A program made the position numbers and the translations under genes. Below the pieces are notes generated by a model, which was not told the origin of the DNA, did no database searches, and worked only from the letters and a program-made list of their open reading frames with translations. This document shows, in pieces, positions 16,564-25,180 of a DNA stretch of 64,000 nucleotides. This DNA is from Castellaniella defragrans_A (GTDB lineage: Bacteria > Pseudomonadota > Gammaproteobacteria > Burkholderiales > Burkholderiaceae_B), in assembly GCF_040394755.1 (NCBI RefSeq), contig NZ_JBEBRQ010000002.1; one strand, 5' to 3'. Positions within the stretch are counted from its first letter, which is position 1. Every line of letters starts with the position of its first letter.

Positions 16564-17670
16564 TCAGAATTCCGGGGATAAGCGATGGGGATTGAACAAG
16601 CCCGAAGGATCGAACTCGGCCTTCAAGCGGCGATGAATTCGCAGCACACCCTCGGCCAGGGGATGAAAGACCGGCAGACCTGCGGTGTCGCCATCGTGGC
16701 GGTACAGGCAGGCCGAGCCGCCCGCGGACTGGGCACAGGCGCGCACCTGCGCACCCGCCTCGAGGGGCGCCGCGATCCAGCGCAAACCGCCCTGCCATTC
16801 GATCAGCGTCGCCCCCAGGCCCAGGGGCGGCGTCGCGGGCGGCACCGTCACCCGCCACAAGGGCCGCTGCCCGAAGAACGCATGCTCCTGGTCGCGCAGC
16901 GTCTGCCAGAACTGCGCATCGGCCGGCGCCGCAAGCGCCTCGCCGCCAATTGTGGCGGCCGCCTGCGTCACGGCGGACTCGTTGCCTGACAAGCGGACGT
17001 ACAGCCTGCCGCCCGGCGCGGCGGCATCCGCGATCCAGGCAGTGGCGGACACAGGCATGGGCTGCGAGCGCCAGCTCAGGCACATGGCCAGCGCCTGCGC
17101 CTCATCGGCCTCGAGCACACGCGTCGTCTCGCAACGGGGCCGGGGCATGACCTTGACGGAAACCTCCACGAGCGCGCCCAACACGCCCAGCGATCCCGCC
17201 AGCAGGCGGGAAACATCGTATCCCGCCACGTTCTTCATCACCTCGCCGCCAAAACGCAGCACATTGCCGTTGGCATCCAACAGACGCACACCGAGGATGA
17301 AGTCGGACAAAGGCCCCGCCGCGATCCGGCGGGGGCCCGACAGCCCGGCGGCCACGCAGCCGCCCAGCGTTCCTTCGGGGCCGAAACGCGGCGGCTCGAA
17401 AGCCAGCATCTGGCCGCGTTCGGCAACCGCCTGCTCGATATCGGCCAGCCGCGTCCCCGCACGCGCGGTGATCACGAGTTCGGAGGGCTCGTAACCGACG
17501 ATGCCGTGATACGACGACAGATCCAGCCAGACGCGCTCGGATCCGCACTCGGCCGCCAGGGGCTCGCCATAGAACATCCGGGTCCCGCCGCCGCGAATGC
17601 ACACGGGCCGCTGGGCGGCGCGGGCGGTGGTGATCTGGTCGCAAAATTCAGAAAGCGCAAAGTCCATCAT
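16564..17670 (-). CDS. glcE: Glycolate oxidase FAD-binding subunit
   Basis: This 368-residue FAD-linked protein of the PCMH/VAO family has the FAD-binding region VCIRGGGTRMFYG and GPEGTLGGCVAAGLSGPRRI, then EVMKNVAGYDVSRLLAGSLG, the usual GlcE signature. It is shorter than GlcD and lacks the C-terminal HAGDGN motif, as expected for the second flavin subunit. Two adjacent ATGs (17670 and 17667) are possible, and AAGG is spaced better for the second. The frame is open further upstream, but that part overlaps glcD. Confidence 0.93.
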   Translation of the reverse strand: MMDFALSEFCDQITTARAAQRPVCIRGGGTRMFYGEPLAAECGSERVWLDLSSYHGIVGYEPSELVITARAGTRLADIEQAVAERGQMLAFEPPRFGPEGTLGGCVAAGLSGPRRIAAGPLSDFILGVRLLDANGNVLRFGGEVMKNVAGYDVSRLLAGSLGVLGALVEVSVKVMPRPRCETTRVLEADEAQALAMCLSWRSQPMPVSATAWIADAAAPGGRLYVRLSGNESAVTQAAATIGGEALAAPADAQFWQTLRDQEHAFFGQRPLWRVTVPPATPPLGLGATLIEWQGGLRWIAAPLEAGAQVRACAQSAGGSACLYRHDGDTAGLPVFHPLAEGVLRIHRRLKAEFDPSGLFNPHRLSPEF

Positions 17671-17686
17671 GAAAGCCTTGATACCG

Positions 17687-19186
17687 CTAGAGACGAGGAA
17701 TGTCCGGGAAGCGCAGCTCGCCGTTGTGGACATGTTTCTTGCCATACTCGGCACAGCGGACACGCGTGGGAATGAGCTTGCCGGGATTGAGCAGGCCATA
17801 GGGATCGAAGGCGCGCTTCAGGGCCGAGAACGTGTCGAGCTCCTCGCGCGAGAACTGGCTGCACATCTGATTGATTTTTTCCAACCCCACGCCGTGCTCG
17901 CCGGTAATGGTGCCGCCCACCTCGACGCACAGCTCGAGAATGGCGGCGCCGAAGGCCTCGGCGCGCTCGACCTCGTCGGATTGATTGGCATCGAACAGGA
18001 TCAGCGGATGCAGATTGCCGTCGCCCGCATGAAAAACATTCGCGCAGCGCAGGCCGAACTCGCCCTCCATGGCGGCGATCGCCGACAGGACTCGTCCGAG
18101 ATGGCGGCGCGGAATGGTGCCATCCATGCAGTAGTAGTCCGGCGAAATACGGCCCGCCGCCGGAAAAGCATTTTTGCGGCCGGCCCAGAAACGCAGACGC
18201 TCGGCCTCCGAGGACGAAACCTGGATCCGCGTGGATCCGGCGGCGCGCAACAGCCCTTCGACGCGCGTGACTTCCTCGGCCACCTCCTCGGGCGTGCCAT
18301 CAGATTCGCACAGAAGAATGGCCTCGGCCTCGAGATCGTAGCCGGCTTTCACGAAGGGCTCGACCATGTGGACCGAGCGCTTGTCCATGAGCTCCAGGCC
18401 GGCCGGGATGACGCCATCGGCGATCACGCGCGTCACCGCCTCGCCGGCGGCCTCAACGCTGGGAAAGCTGGCCATGATGACCTGGGCGCGTTGAGGTTTG
18501 GGAATCAGCTTGACGGTGACCTCGGTCACCAGGCCGAGCATCCCCTCGGAGCCGATGAAGGCCGACAGCAGGTTCAAGCCCGGCGCATCGGGCGCCTCGC
18601 CGCCGAGTTCGATGATCTCGCCCTCGATGGTCACGATCCGCACCCGCAGGACATTGTGCACGGTGAGGCCGTACTTGAGGCAATGCACGCCGCCCGAGTT
18701 CTCGGCGACATTGCCGCCGATCGAACAGGCGATCTGGCTGGAGGGATCGGGCGCATAGTACAGGCCGTGAACCGCGGCGGCCTCGGAAATCGCCAGATTG
18801 CGCACCCCGGGCCCCACCACCGCCACACAGGACTCGGGATCGAGGCGATGGATGCGGTTGAACTTGGCCAGACCGACCAGAACCCCCTGGGCATGCGGCG
18901 TGGCCCCGCCCGACAGGCCAGTGCCCGCGCCGCGCGGCACGACCGGCACATTGAACGTCTGACAGGCCTTCAGGACGGCAATCAACTGCGCCTCGGTCTC
19001 GGGCAGAACCACTACTGGCGGGCGCTCGCGATAAAGGGCCAGGCCGTCGCACTCGTAGACAGTGGTCTGGTCGATCCGGGTCAGGATGCAGTGCGCCGGC
19101 ACATCGCGCGCAATGCTCGCCAGCAATCCCGGGAAGTCCGGCGCAGCGCCCGACACCGGTTCCCGACTGGAAGTATCCATGCTCAT
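17687..19186 (-). CDS. glcD: Glycolate oxidase subunit GlcD
   Basis: This 499-residue FAD-linked oxidase catalyses glycolate to glyoxylate. The PCMH FAD-binding domain includes VVPRGAGTGLSGGATP and CSIGGNVAENSGGVHCLKYG. The C-terminal domain has NVFHAGDGNLHPLI and the closing VGGTITGEHGVGLEK, matching GlcD closely in length and order. Its ATG overlaps the stop of the upstream dld-like gene (ATGA). Together with glcE and glcF it forms a complete GlcDEF enzyme, whose product could feed ghrA or the class V aminotransferase in this window. Confidence 0.96.
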   Translation of the reverse strand: MSMDTSSREPVSGAAPDFPGLLASIARDVPAHCILTRIDQTTVYECDGLALYRERPPVVVLPETEAQLIAVLKACQTFNVPVVPRGAGTGLSGGATPHAQGVLVGLAKFNRIHRLDPESCVAVVGPGVRNLAISEAAAVHGLYYAPDPSSQIACSIGGNVAENSGGVHCLKYGLTVHNVLRVRIVTIEGEIIELGGEAPDAPGLNLLSAFIGSEGMLGLVTEVTVKLIPKPQRAQVIMASFPSVEAAGEAVTRVIADGVIPAGLELMDKRSVHMVEPFVKAGYDLEAEAILLCESDGTPEEVAEEVTRVEGLLRAAGSTRIQVSSSEAERLRFWAGRKNAFPAAGRISPDYYCMDGTIPRRHLGRVLSAIAAMEGEFGLRCANVFHAGDGNLHPLILFDANQSDEVERAEAFGAAILELCVEVGGTITGEHGVGLEKINQMCSQFSREELDTFSALKRAFDPYGLLNPGKLIPTRVRCAEYGKKHVHNGELRFPDIPRL

Positions 19187-20610
19187 TGACTATCCGCTGA
19201 TGGGGGCGGCGGCAGCACCTTCCCCGGATTGAGAATATCGTGAGGATCGAGGGCGGCCTTGAGGGCCGCCATCACATCCAATGCATCCTGGCCGTGTTCG
19301 GCGCGCATGAACCTCTGCTTGTGCAGGCCCACGCCATGCTCGCCCGTGCAGGTCCCTTGCATGGCGATGGCGCGCTCGGCGAGCCGATGATTCAGTTGCT
19401 CGGACTCGGCCCATTCCGCCGGACTTTCTGGATCCAGAAGCATCAAGACATGGAAATTCCCATCCCCCACATGCCCCACGATTGTATAGGGAAAACTGGC
19501 CTGATCCAGTTCGGCGGCCGTCTGGCCGACGCATTCGGCCAGACGTGAAATCGGCACGCAGACATCGGTCGTGCTGGAACGGCATCCGGGGCGCAGCTGC
19601 AAGCCGGCGAAATAGGCATTGTGCCGTGCCGTCCACAGACGATTGCGGTCCTCGGGCTGCTGCGCCCACTCGAAATCCATGCCACCATTTGCGCGTGCGA
19701 CCTCCTGGACCTGAACCGCCTGTTCGCGCACCGAGGCGGGGCTGCCGTGGAACTCGAACAACAGCAGCGGCGTCTCGCGCAGATCCAGGTGGCTGTACTG
19801 ATTGGTGGCGCGCACGGCGCCCGCATCCATGAATTCGACACGCGCCACCGGCACGCCGAGCTGGATCACCTCGATGACGCTGCGCACCGCCGAATCCAGA
19901 TCGGGGAAGTTGCAGATCGCCGCCGATACGGCCTCGGGCTGGGGATACAGGCGCACCGTCACCTCAACGATGATGCCCAGCGTCCCCTCGCTGCCGACGA
20001 ACAGGCGGGTCAGGTCGTAGCCCGCGGAGGACTTGCGCGCCCGGTTCGCGGTTTCGATGACCCTGCCATCGGCGGTCACGACCTTGAGCGACATGACGTT
20101 TTCGCGCATGGTGCCGTAACGCACCGCATTGGTGCCCGAGGCGCGCGTGGCCGACATGCCGCCCAGGCTCGCATCGGCGCCGGGATCGATCGGGAAAAAC
20201 AGGCCGGTGTCGCGCAGGGCCTCATTGAGCTGCTTGCGGGTCACCCCCGCCTGGACCGTCGCCGTGAAATCCTCGGCATGGATGTCCAGTATCCGGTTCA
20301 TGCCCGACAGATCGAGGCTGATGCCGCCCTGCACCGCCAGCAAGTGGCCCTCGAGAGAAGAACCCACGCCATAGGGAATCAGGGGCACATGGTGCGCATG
20401 GCAATGCCGGGCGGCCCAGGCCACATCCTCGATTGTCCGGGCGAACACCACGGCCTCGGGCAACATCGGCGGATACGGCGATTCATCGCGCCCATGGTGC
20501 TCGCGCACCGACTGGGCAAACGAACAATTCTCGCCGAAGCGGGCCTGCAAAGCCTCCAGGAACCCATCCGGAATGGGCCGGGGCCGTTGTTCAAAGGCCG
20601 GAATATCCAT
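19183..20610 (-). CDS. FAD-linked D-lactate dehydrogenase (cytochrome-type, Dld/GlcD-like)
   Basis: This 475-residue protein is a GlcD paralogue in the same fold. It has PLIPYGVGSSLEGHLLAV, DPGADASLGGMSATRASGTN (the extended form seen in eukaryotic-type D-lactate dehydrogenases), YTIVGHVGDGNFHVLML and GTCTGEHGVGLHKQ. The ASLGG and GVGSSLEGH variants favour D-lactate cytochrome c oxidoreductase over glycolate oxidase, though the substrate is inferred. The ATG at 20610 has AGGA upstream. It heads the glcDEF run, 40 bases after aroG, and overlaps glcD by four bases. Confidence 0.88.
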   Translation of the reverse strand: MDIPAFEQRPRPIPDGFLEALQARFGENCSFAQSVREHHGRDESPYPPMLPEAVVFARTIEDVAWAARHCHAHHVPLIPYGVGSSLEGHLLAVQGGISLDLSGMNRILDIHAEDFTATVQAGVTRKQLNEALRDTGLFFPIDPGADASLGGMSATRASGTNAVRYGTMRENVMSLKVVTADGRVIETANRARKSSAGYDLTRLFVGSEGTLGIIVEVTVRLYPQPEAVSAAICNFPDLDSAVRSVIEVIQLGVPVARVEFMDAGAVRATNQYSHLDLRETPLLLFEFHGSPASVREQAVQVQEVARANGGMDFEWAQQPEDRNRLWTARHNAYFAGLQLRPGCRSSTTDVCVPISRLAECVGQTAAELDQASFPYTIVGHVGDGNFHVLMLLDPESPAEWAESEQLNHRLAERAIAMQGTCTGEHGVGLHKQRFMRAEHGQDALDVMAALKAALDPHDILNPGKVLPPPPSADSQ

Positions 20611-20650
20611 GCGCTGCGTCCTACAGGCCAAGGCCAGGGGGTTGAAAAGT

Positions 20651-21739
20651 TCAGGCGATATCGCCCACCGTTGTCGTGGCGGCAAGGGCGGCGCGCCTGG
20701 CAGCCACGGCGGCAGCCAGGCGTTCGAGCACGGTCACCGAAGTGTCCCAATCGATGCAGCCGTCCGTGATGCTCTGCCCATAGACCAGCGGCCGGCCGGG
20801 CACCAGATCCTGCCGTCCGCCGACCAGGTGGCTCTCGACCATGACACCGAAGATCCGCGTATCGCCCGCCTCGACCTGGTGGGCGATGTCCTCGATCACC
20901 AGCGGCTGACGCGTGTAGTCCTTGCTGCTGTTGGCATGGCTGGCATCGATCATCAGGCGCGGCGGCATGCCCTCCTTTTCCAGGGCCTGAGCGGCCGCGG
21001 CGACACTCTGCGCATCATAGTTGGGGGCCTTGCCGCCGCGCAGGATCACGTGACAGTCCTCGTTGCCCATGGTCGATACGATGGCGGAATGACCGCCCTT
21101 GGTGACCGACAGGAAATAGTGCGGCTGCGAGGCCGCCTTGATGGCGTCCAGCGCGATGCGGGTATTGCCGTCCGTCCCGTTCTTGAAACCTACCGGGCAG
21201 GACAGCCCCGAGGCGAGCTCGCGGTGGACCTGGCTTTCGGTCGTGCGCGCGCCAATCGCCCCCCAGGACACGAGATCGGCGATGTACTGGGGCGTGATCA
21301 TGTCCAGGAACTCGCAGCCGGCAGGCAGGCCGAGACTGTTGATGTCGATCAGCAACTCACGCGCCGCGCGCAGGCCCTGGTTGATGTTGAAACTGCCATC
21401 CAGGCCCGGATCGTTGATCAGGCCCTTCCAGCCCACCGTGGTGCGCGGTTTTTCGAAATAGACGCGCATGATGATCTCGAGCTCGCCCTTGAAGCGCTCG
21501 CGCTGCTCGGCCAGGCGCCGCGCATATTCGAGGCCGCCGGCCAGATTGTGGATCGAACAAGGCCCGATCACGACCACCAGCCGGTCGTCCTTGCCCTGCA
21601 GGATGTCATGAATGGCCCGGCGCGCCTCGTAGACCCCTTTCGAGACGGCCGTGGTGCAGGGAAATTCACGCATGACATGGGCCGGAGGCGCCAGCTCCTT
21701 GATCTCGCGGATACGTAAATCATCAGTATTGTGTGACAC
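20651..21739 (-). CDS. aroG: 3-deoxy-7-phosphoheptulonate (DAHP) synthase, class I
   Basis: This 362-residue enzyme joins phosphoenolpyruvate and erythrose-4-phosphate in the first step of aromatic amino acid synthesis. Family motifs include LVVVIGPCSIHN near residue 55, GWKGLINDP and RLMIDASHANSSKDY. The N-terminal extension resembles the AroF/G/H regulatory strand that senses aromatic amino acids. The start is GTG at 21739 with GGAG eight bases upstream. A Phe/Tyr-rich leader peptide and terminator at 21850-21983 precede it, so expression is probably controlled by attenuation as well as feedback. Confidence 0.95.
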   Translation of the reverse strand: MSHNTDDLRIREIKELAPPAHVMREFPCTTAVSKGVYEARRAIHDILQGKDDRLVVVIGPCSIHNLAGGLEYARRLAEQRERFKGELEIIMRVYFEKPRTTVGWKGLINDPGLDGSFNINQGLRAARELLIDINSLGLPAGCEFLDMITPQYIADLVSWGAIGARTTESQVHRELASGLSCPVGFKNGTDGNTRIALDAIKAASQPHYFLSVTKGGHSAIVSTMGNEDCHVILRGGKAPNYDAQSVAAAAQALEKEGMPPRLMIDASHANSSKDYTRQPLVIEDIAHQVEAGDTRIFGVMVESHLVGGRQDLVPGRPLVYGQSITDGCIDWDTSVTVLERLAAAVAARRAALAATTTVGDIA

Positions 21740-21849
21740 GGTTTTACTCCATCGGATGCCGGACCCGGGGCGGTGGAAAATACCCCCACGCCGCGCCTTC
21801 GGCTTGCTGCCCCCGAGAGGGCGTTTTTGCCTTCGGACGACCCGGCGGC

Positions 21850-21884
21850 AAAAAAAAGCCGCCTGGCGGCGCCGGCGGCTTTTT
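21850..21884 (-). terminator. Attenuator terminator in the aroG leader
   Basis: On the minus strand an AAAAAGCCGCC arm (21884-21874) pairs perfectly with GGCGGCTTTTT (21863-21853), and the T-run extends to 21850. It sits between the leader peptide stop (21900) and aroG (21739). The plus strand also forms a terminator shape. An alternative pairing is possible between CCGCTGGTGG in the leader (21938-21929) and CCGCCAGGCGG (21869-21859), with ten pairs and one bulge. It would disrupt the terminator. Confidence 0.8.
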
Positions 21885-21899
21885 CGGGAATTTGTTCAA

Positions 21900-21983
21900 C
21901 TACCTTTCAGTACAGCGATTCCCTTCCTCCACCAGCGGCTTTGGAAACTTAAAAAAATAAAAAAAATAGGGAACGGCGTACAT
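21900..21983 (-). CDS. Phe/Tyr-rich leader peptide of aroG
   Basis: A 27-codon frame reads MYAVPYFFYFFKFPK and then an ordinary tail to a TAG. Codons 6-13 are Tyr-Phe-Phe-Tyr-Phe-Phe-Lys-Phe, seven aromatic codons out of eight. The ATG at 21983 has AGGA eight bases upstream. The stop lies 16 bases before the terminator arm, and aroG follows about 110 bases after the terminator. This is the classic layout of ribosome-mediated attenuation. Shortage of charged tRNA-Phe or tRNA-Tyr would stall the ribosome on the run and favour read-through into aroG. No other function for the peptide is expected. Confidence 0.8.
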   Translation of the reverse strand: MYAVPYFFYFFKFPKPLVEEGNRCTER

Positions 21984-22071
21984 GCACGAAATCCTAGCAC
22001 ATTCAGCACCGGATGCCAAATAAACCAGCGGTATTCCAATCATAATTTTCGACAAAATGATTCCACTAGAA

Positions 22072-22099
22072 TTGATTTGTGTAGAAATTATTCTATAAT
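22072..22099 (+). promoter_or_regulatory. Sigma-70 promoter of the ehuBCDA operon
   Basis: TTGATT at 22072-22077 and TATAAT at 22094-22099 are separated by 16 bases in AT-rich DNA. The predicted start lies about 35 bases before the ehuB ATG. The rest of the gap back to aroG is taken by the aroG leader on the other strand. Confidence 0.75.
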
Positions 22100-22141
22100 C
22101 AATCATTCGATACGATAGTAATCAGAGACAGGAGATTCCCC

Positions 22142-23002
22142 ATGACCAATAAACACAAACCATTCATCCTGGGTCTGGCTGGCGCCTGCGTCATGAGTCT
22201 GGCCAGTGTTCCGGCCCTCTCGGCCGATCTGGCCGAAATCCAGAAAAGCGGGGTGCTGCGCGTGGCGGTCGCCAATGAGATTCCCTATGGCTACATGGAT
22301 GTGGACGGCCAAGCCAAGGGCGTCGGGCCGGATGTGGCCAAGCACATCGCCCAGGCCCTGGGTATCAAAAAAATCGAATGGACGACCACCGGCTTCGGCT
22401 CGCTGATCCCCGGGCTGAAGGCCAACCGCTACGATATGGTGGCCGCCGAGATGGCCATCCTGCCGCAGCGCTGCGAACAGGTGCTGTTCTCCGAGCCCGA
22501 CAGTTCATATGGCGAAGGCCTGCTGGTCGCCAAGGGCAACCCCAAGAACATCCACGACTACGAGAGCTTCGCCCACTCCGGGAACAAAATCGCCATCATG
22601 GCCGGCGCCGACCAGCTCGAGATGCTGCAAGCGCTGAAGATCCCCGAAGCGCAGATCGTCACGATCGCCAACAATGCCGACGCCATCTCGACGGTTTCGA
22701 CCGGCAGGGCCGACGGCTATGCCGCCACCAGCCTGACCGTGGGCCAACTGGCGGCCAAGAGCGACAAGGTCCAGGCGGCCCAGGACTTCAAGGATCCGGT
22801 CGTCAATGGCACACCGGTGCGCAGTTGGGGCGGCTTCACGTTCGACAAGGATTCGACCGCCTTGCAGGCCGCGGTGAACACCGAACTGGCAAAATTCAAG
22901 AAAACCCCGGCCTGGGAACAGATCATGAGCGGCTACGGCTTCTCATCCGAGGACATCAAGGGCTCCTTCACCAAGACCACAGCCGAGCTCTGCGCGAAAT
23001 AA
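22142..23002 (+). CDS. ehuB: Ectoine/hydroxyectoine ABC transporter, substrate-binding protein
   Basis: This 286-residue periplasmic protein has a signal peptide (LGLAGACVMSLASVPALSA) and then a family 3 solute-binding domain beginning IQKSGVLRVAVANEIPYGYM. It contains MVAAEMAILPQRCEQVLFSEP, in which aromatic and acidic ligand contacts are plausible. GAGACAGGAG precedes the ATG. It heads a polar amino acid-type ABC operon that converges on ectABCD, and it is of EhuB length, so ectoine or hydroxyectoine is the likely ligand. A different compatible amino acid derivative cannot be excluded from sequence alone. Confidence 0.88.
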   Translation: MTNKHKPFILGLAGACVMSLASVPALSADLAEIQKSGVLRVAVANEIPYGYMDVDGQAKGVGPDVAKHIAQALGIKKIEWTTTGFGSLIPGLKANRYDMVAAEMAILPQRCEQVLFSEPDSSYGEGLLVAKGNPKNIHDYESFAHSGNKIAIMAGADQLEMLQALKIPEAQIVTIANNADAISTVSTGRADGYAATSLTVGQLAAKSDKVQAAQDFKDPVVNGTPVRSWGGFTFDKDSTALQAAVNTELAKFKKTPAWEQIMSGYGFSSEDIKGSFTKTTAELCAK

Positions 23003-23015
23003 GCCGCCGCTTCGC

Positions 23016-23687
23016 ATGGATTGGCTGACTTACGCCCAACCGCTGCTGCTGGGCGCGCGGGTCACGATCGAACTGACGCTGTATTCCACGCTGCTGGGCG
23101 GCGTGTTCTCCTTTGCCTTCGGCATCGGCCGGCTGTCGGGGCATCGCCCGCTGCGCTGGCTCTCGATCGCTCTGATCGAGGTCTTTCGCGGCACATCTCT
23201 GCTGGTGCAACTGTTCTGGCTGTTCTTCGCGCTGCCGGTGGCCGGCGATCTGCTGGGCCTGGACCTGCGCCTGTCCCCGATCGTCACCGGCACGCTGGCG
23301 CTCTCCCTGAACATCGGCGCCTACGGGGCCGAAGTGGTGCGCGGGGCGATTCAGGCCGTGCCGGCGACGCAATACGAAGCGGCCAAGGCCCTGGACTTCA
23401 CCCCGCGCCAGATCCTCTGGCGCATCGCCATCCCGCAGGCGGTCCCGGAAATGATGCCCAGCTTCGGCAATCTCGCGGTCCAGAATCTGAAGGACACTGC
23501 GCTGGTCTCCCTGATCGGCCTGGGCGATCTGGCGTTCCAGGCCGAGCGCATCCGCAATTTCACGCAGGACAGCGTCCCGATCTATACCATGCTGCTGCTG
23601 ATGTACTTCGGCATGGCCCTGGTCCTGACCGCGCTCATGCGCCTGCTCGAACGTCGCGCCGGACGCTGGCGTCCCAGGAGGACCTGA
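23016..23687 (+). CDS. ehuC: Ectoine/hydroxyectoine ABC transporter permease EhuC
   Basis: This 223-residue inner-membrane permease of the HisM/GlnP family opens with LLLGARVTIELTLYSTLLGG. It carries the EAA loop QYEAAKALDFTPRQILWRIAIPQA (split over residues about 125-148), which contacts the ATPase. It is the second gene of the ehu operon, 13 bases after ehuB, and forms a heterodimer with EhuD. Substrate assignment rests on the operon context. Confidence 0.88.
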   Translation: MDWLTYAQPLLLGARVTIELTLYSTLLGGVFSFAFGIGRLSGHRPLRWLSIALIEVFRGTSLLVQLFWLFFALPVAGDLLGLDLRLSPIVTGTLALSLNIGAYGAEVVRGAIQAVPATQYEAAKALDFTPRQILWRIAIPQAVPEMMPSFGNLAVQNLKDTALVSLIGLGDLAFQAERIRNFTQDSVPIYTMLLLMYFGMALVLTALMRLLERRAGRWRPRRT

Positions 23688-23690
23688 GCC

Positions 23691-24383
23691 ATGCTGTTCG
23701 GAATCGAATGGAACACCGCCGACAACTGGTCCTTCGCATGGTCCATCCTGCCCATTCTCCTGCGCGGAATGGTCGTGACCATCCAGGCGACATTGCTGGG
23801 TTTTCTCGTGGCGGCCGTCCTCGGCCTCGTCCTGGCGGGCCTCAAGAGCGCCCGCAGCTGCTGGATCGCCTGGCCGGCGCGGGTCTTCACCGAATTCCTG
23901 CGCGACACCCCGCTGCTGGTCCAGCTCTTTTTCCTCTATTACGTCCTGCCGGAATACGGCCTCGTCCTGCCAGCCTTCATGACCGGCGCCCTGGCCCTGG
24001 GCCTGCAATACAGCGCATACACCTCCGAGGTCTACCGCGCCGGCCTGGAATCCATTACCCACGGGCAGACCGAGGCCGCCCGCGCCCTGGACATCTCGCC
24101 GCTGCGCACCTTCGGCGTCATCATCCTGCCCCAGGCCCTGCCGCGCATCATCCCGGCGCTGGGCAACTATCTGGTTTCGATCATGAAGGACGTGCCGGTG
24201 CTGTCGGTGGTCTCCATCCTGGAAATGCTCAACGTCGCCCGCATCATCGGCGACCGCAGCTTCAACTACATGGTGCCGTTGACCATGGTCGGCGCGCTCT
24301 ACCTGATCCTGACGCTGGTCGCATCGGCGGCGGTGCGTTACCTGGACGAACGGCTGCCCAAACAAGGAATTCCCCTGCGATGA
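23691..24383 (+). CDS. ehuD: Ectoine/hydroxyectoine ABC transporter permease EhuD
   Basis: This 230-residue inner-membrane permease is related to EhuC, with the opening ILLRGMVVTIQATLLGFLVA, the conserved EFLRDTPLLVQLFFLYYVLP and the EAA loop TEAARALDISPLRTFGVIILP. It starts three bases after the ehuC stop and overlaps ehuA by four bases (ATGA), so the operon is tightly coupled. It pairs with EhuC to form the channel. Confidence 0.88.
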   Translation: MLFGIEWNTADNWSFAWSILPILLRGMVVTIQATLLGFLVAAVLGLVLAGLKSARSCWIAWPARVFTEFLRDTPLLVQLFFLYYVLPEYGLVLPAFMTGALALGLQYSAYTSEVYRAGLESITHGQTEAARALDISPLRTFGVIILPQALPRIIPALGNYLVSIMKDVPVLSVVSILEMLNVARIIGDRSFNYMVPLTMVGALYLILTLVASAAVRYLDERLPKQGIPLR

Positions 24384-25168
24384 ACGAACCCATCATCACC
24401 ATGGAAAAAGTGGTCAAGCGTTTCGGCGATGCCCTCGTGCTGGACCATCTCGATTTCGAGGTCGGCAAGGGCGAGAAGGTCACGATCATCGGCCCCTCGG
24501 GATCGGGCAAGTCCACCGTGCTGCGCATCCTGATGACCCTCGAAACCATCGACGAGGGCATGATCCACGTAGCCGGCAAGCCGCTATGGCACGAATACCA
24601 GGGCGAACGGCTGGTGCCCGCCAGCGAGGCCCACCTGCGCGCCATGCGCAAGGAAATGGGCATGGTCTTTCAGCAGTTCAACCTGTTTCCCCACATGACG
24701 GTGCTGCGCAACATCACCGAATCCCCGATCCACGTCCTGGGCCTGTCCAGGGCCGAGGCCCGCAAGCGCGCCCGTGAATACCTGGAGCTGGTGGGCCTGT
24801 CCGAACATGCGGAGAAATTCCCCAGCCAGCTCTCGGGCGGGCAGCAGCAGCGCGTGGCCATTGCCCGCGCGCTGGCCATGCGGCCCAACATCATGCTGTT
24901 CGACGAGCCCACCTCGGCCCTCGATCCGGAACTGGTGGGCGAAGTGCTGACGGTCATCCAGCGCCTGTCCGAGGAACATGACCTGACCATGCTGCTGGTC
25001 ACCCATGAAATGGAGTTTGCGCGTCAGATCTCGGACCGGGTCTGCTTTTTCGACAAGGGGGCAATCATCGAGCAGGCGCCGCCCGAAGAAATCTTCACGG
25101 CGCCGCGCGAGGCGCGCACACGCGAATTTCTCAAGGCGTTCATAGAAGCCCACCAGCCGGCGGGCTGA
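24380..25168 (+). CDS. ehuA: Ectoine/hydroxyectoine ABC transporter ATPase
   Basis: This 262-residue ABC ATPase has the Walker A GPSGSGKST, Q-loop VFQQFNLFPHM, signature LSGGQQQRVAIARAL, Walker B IMLFDEPTSALD and switch His in LLVTHEMEFAR, all intact. It belongs to the polar amino acid uptake class. The ATG overlaps the ehuD stop. The gene ends 12 bases before the stop of the convergent ectD, so the uptake and synthesis operons meet tail to tail. Confidence 0.9.
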   Translation: MNEPIITMEKVVKRFGDALVLDHLDFEVGKGEKVTIIGPSGSGKSTVLRILMTLETIDEGMIHVAGKPLWHEYQGERLVPASEAHLRAMRKEMGMVFQQFNLFPHMTVLRNITESPIHVLGLSRAEARKRAREYLELVGLSEHAEKFPSQLSGGQQQRVAIARALAMRPNIMLFDEPTSALDPELVGEVLTVIQRLSEEHDLTMLLVTHEMEFARQISDRVCFFDKGAIIEQAPPEEIFTAPREARTREFLKAFIEAHQPAG

Positions 25169-25180
25169 AACGGCGCGCGA

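Noticed and set aside
22968..24365. 465-codon minus-strand frame opposite the ehu permease genes
   Set aside because: The translation is rich in Gln, Asp and Gly without structure, and the plus strand encodes evident permeases.
24380..25168. Giant fusion of permease-region frame and ATPase (715 codons starting at 23021)
   Set aside because: The upstream two thirds are an out-of-frame reading of the ehuC and ehuD permease genes. The ATPase starts at its own ATG, overlapping ehuD.
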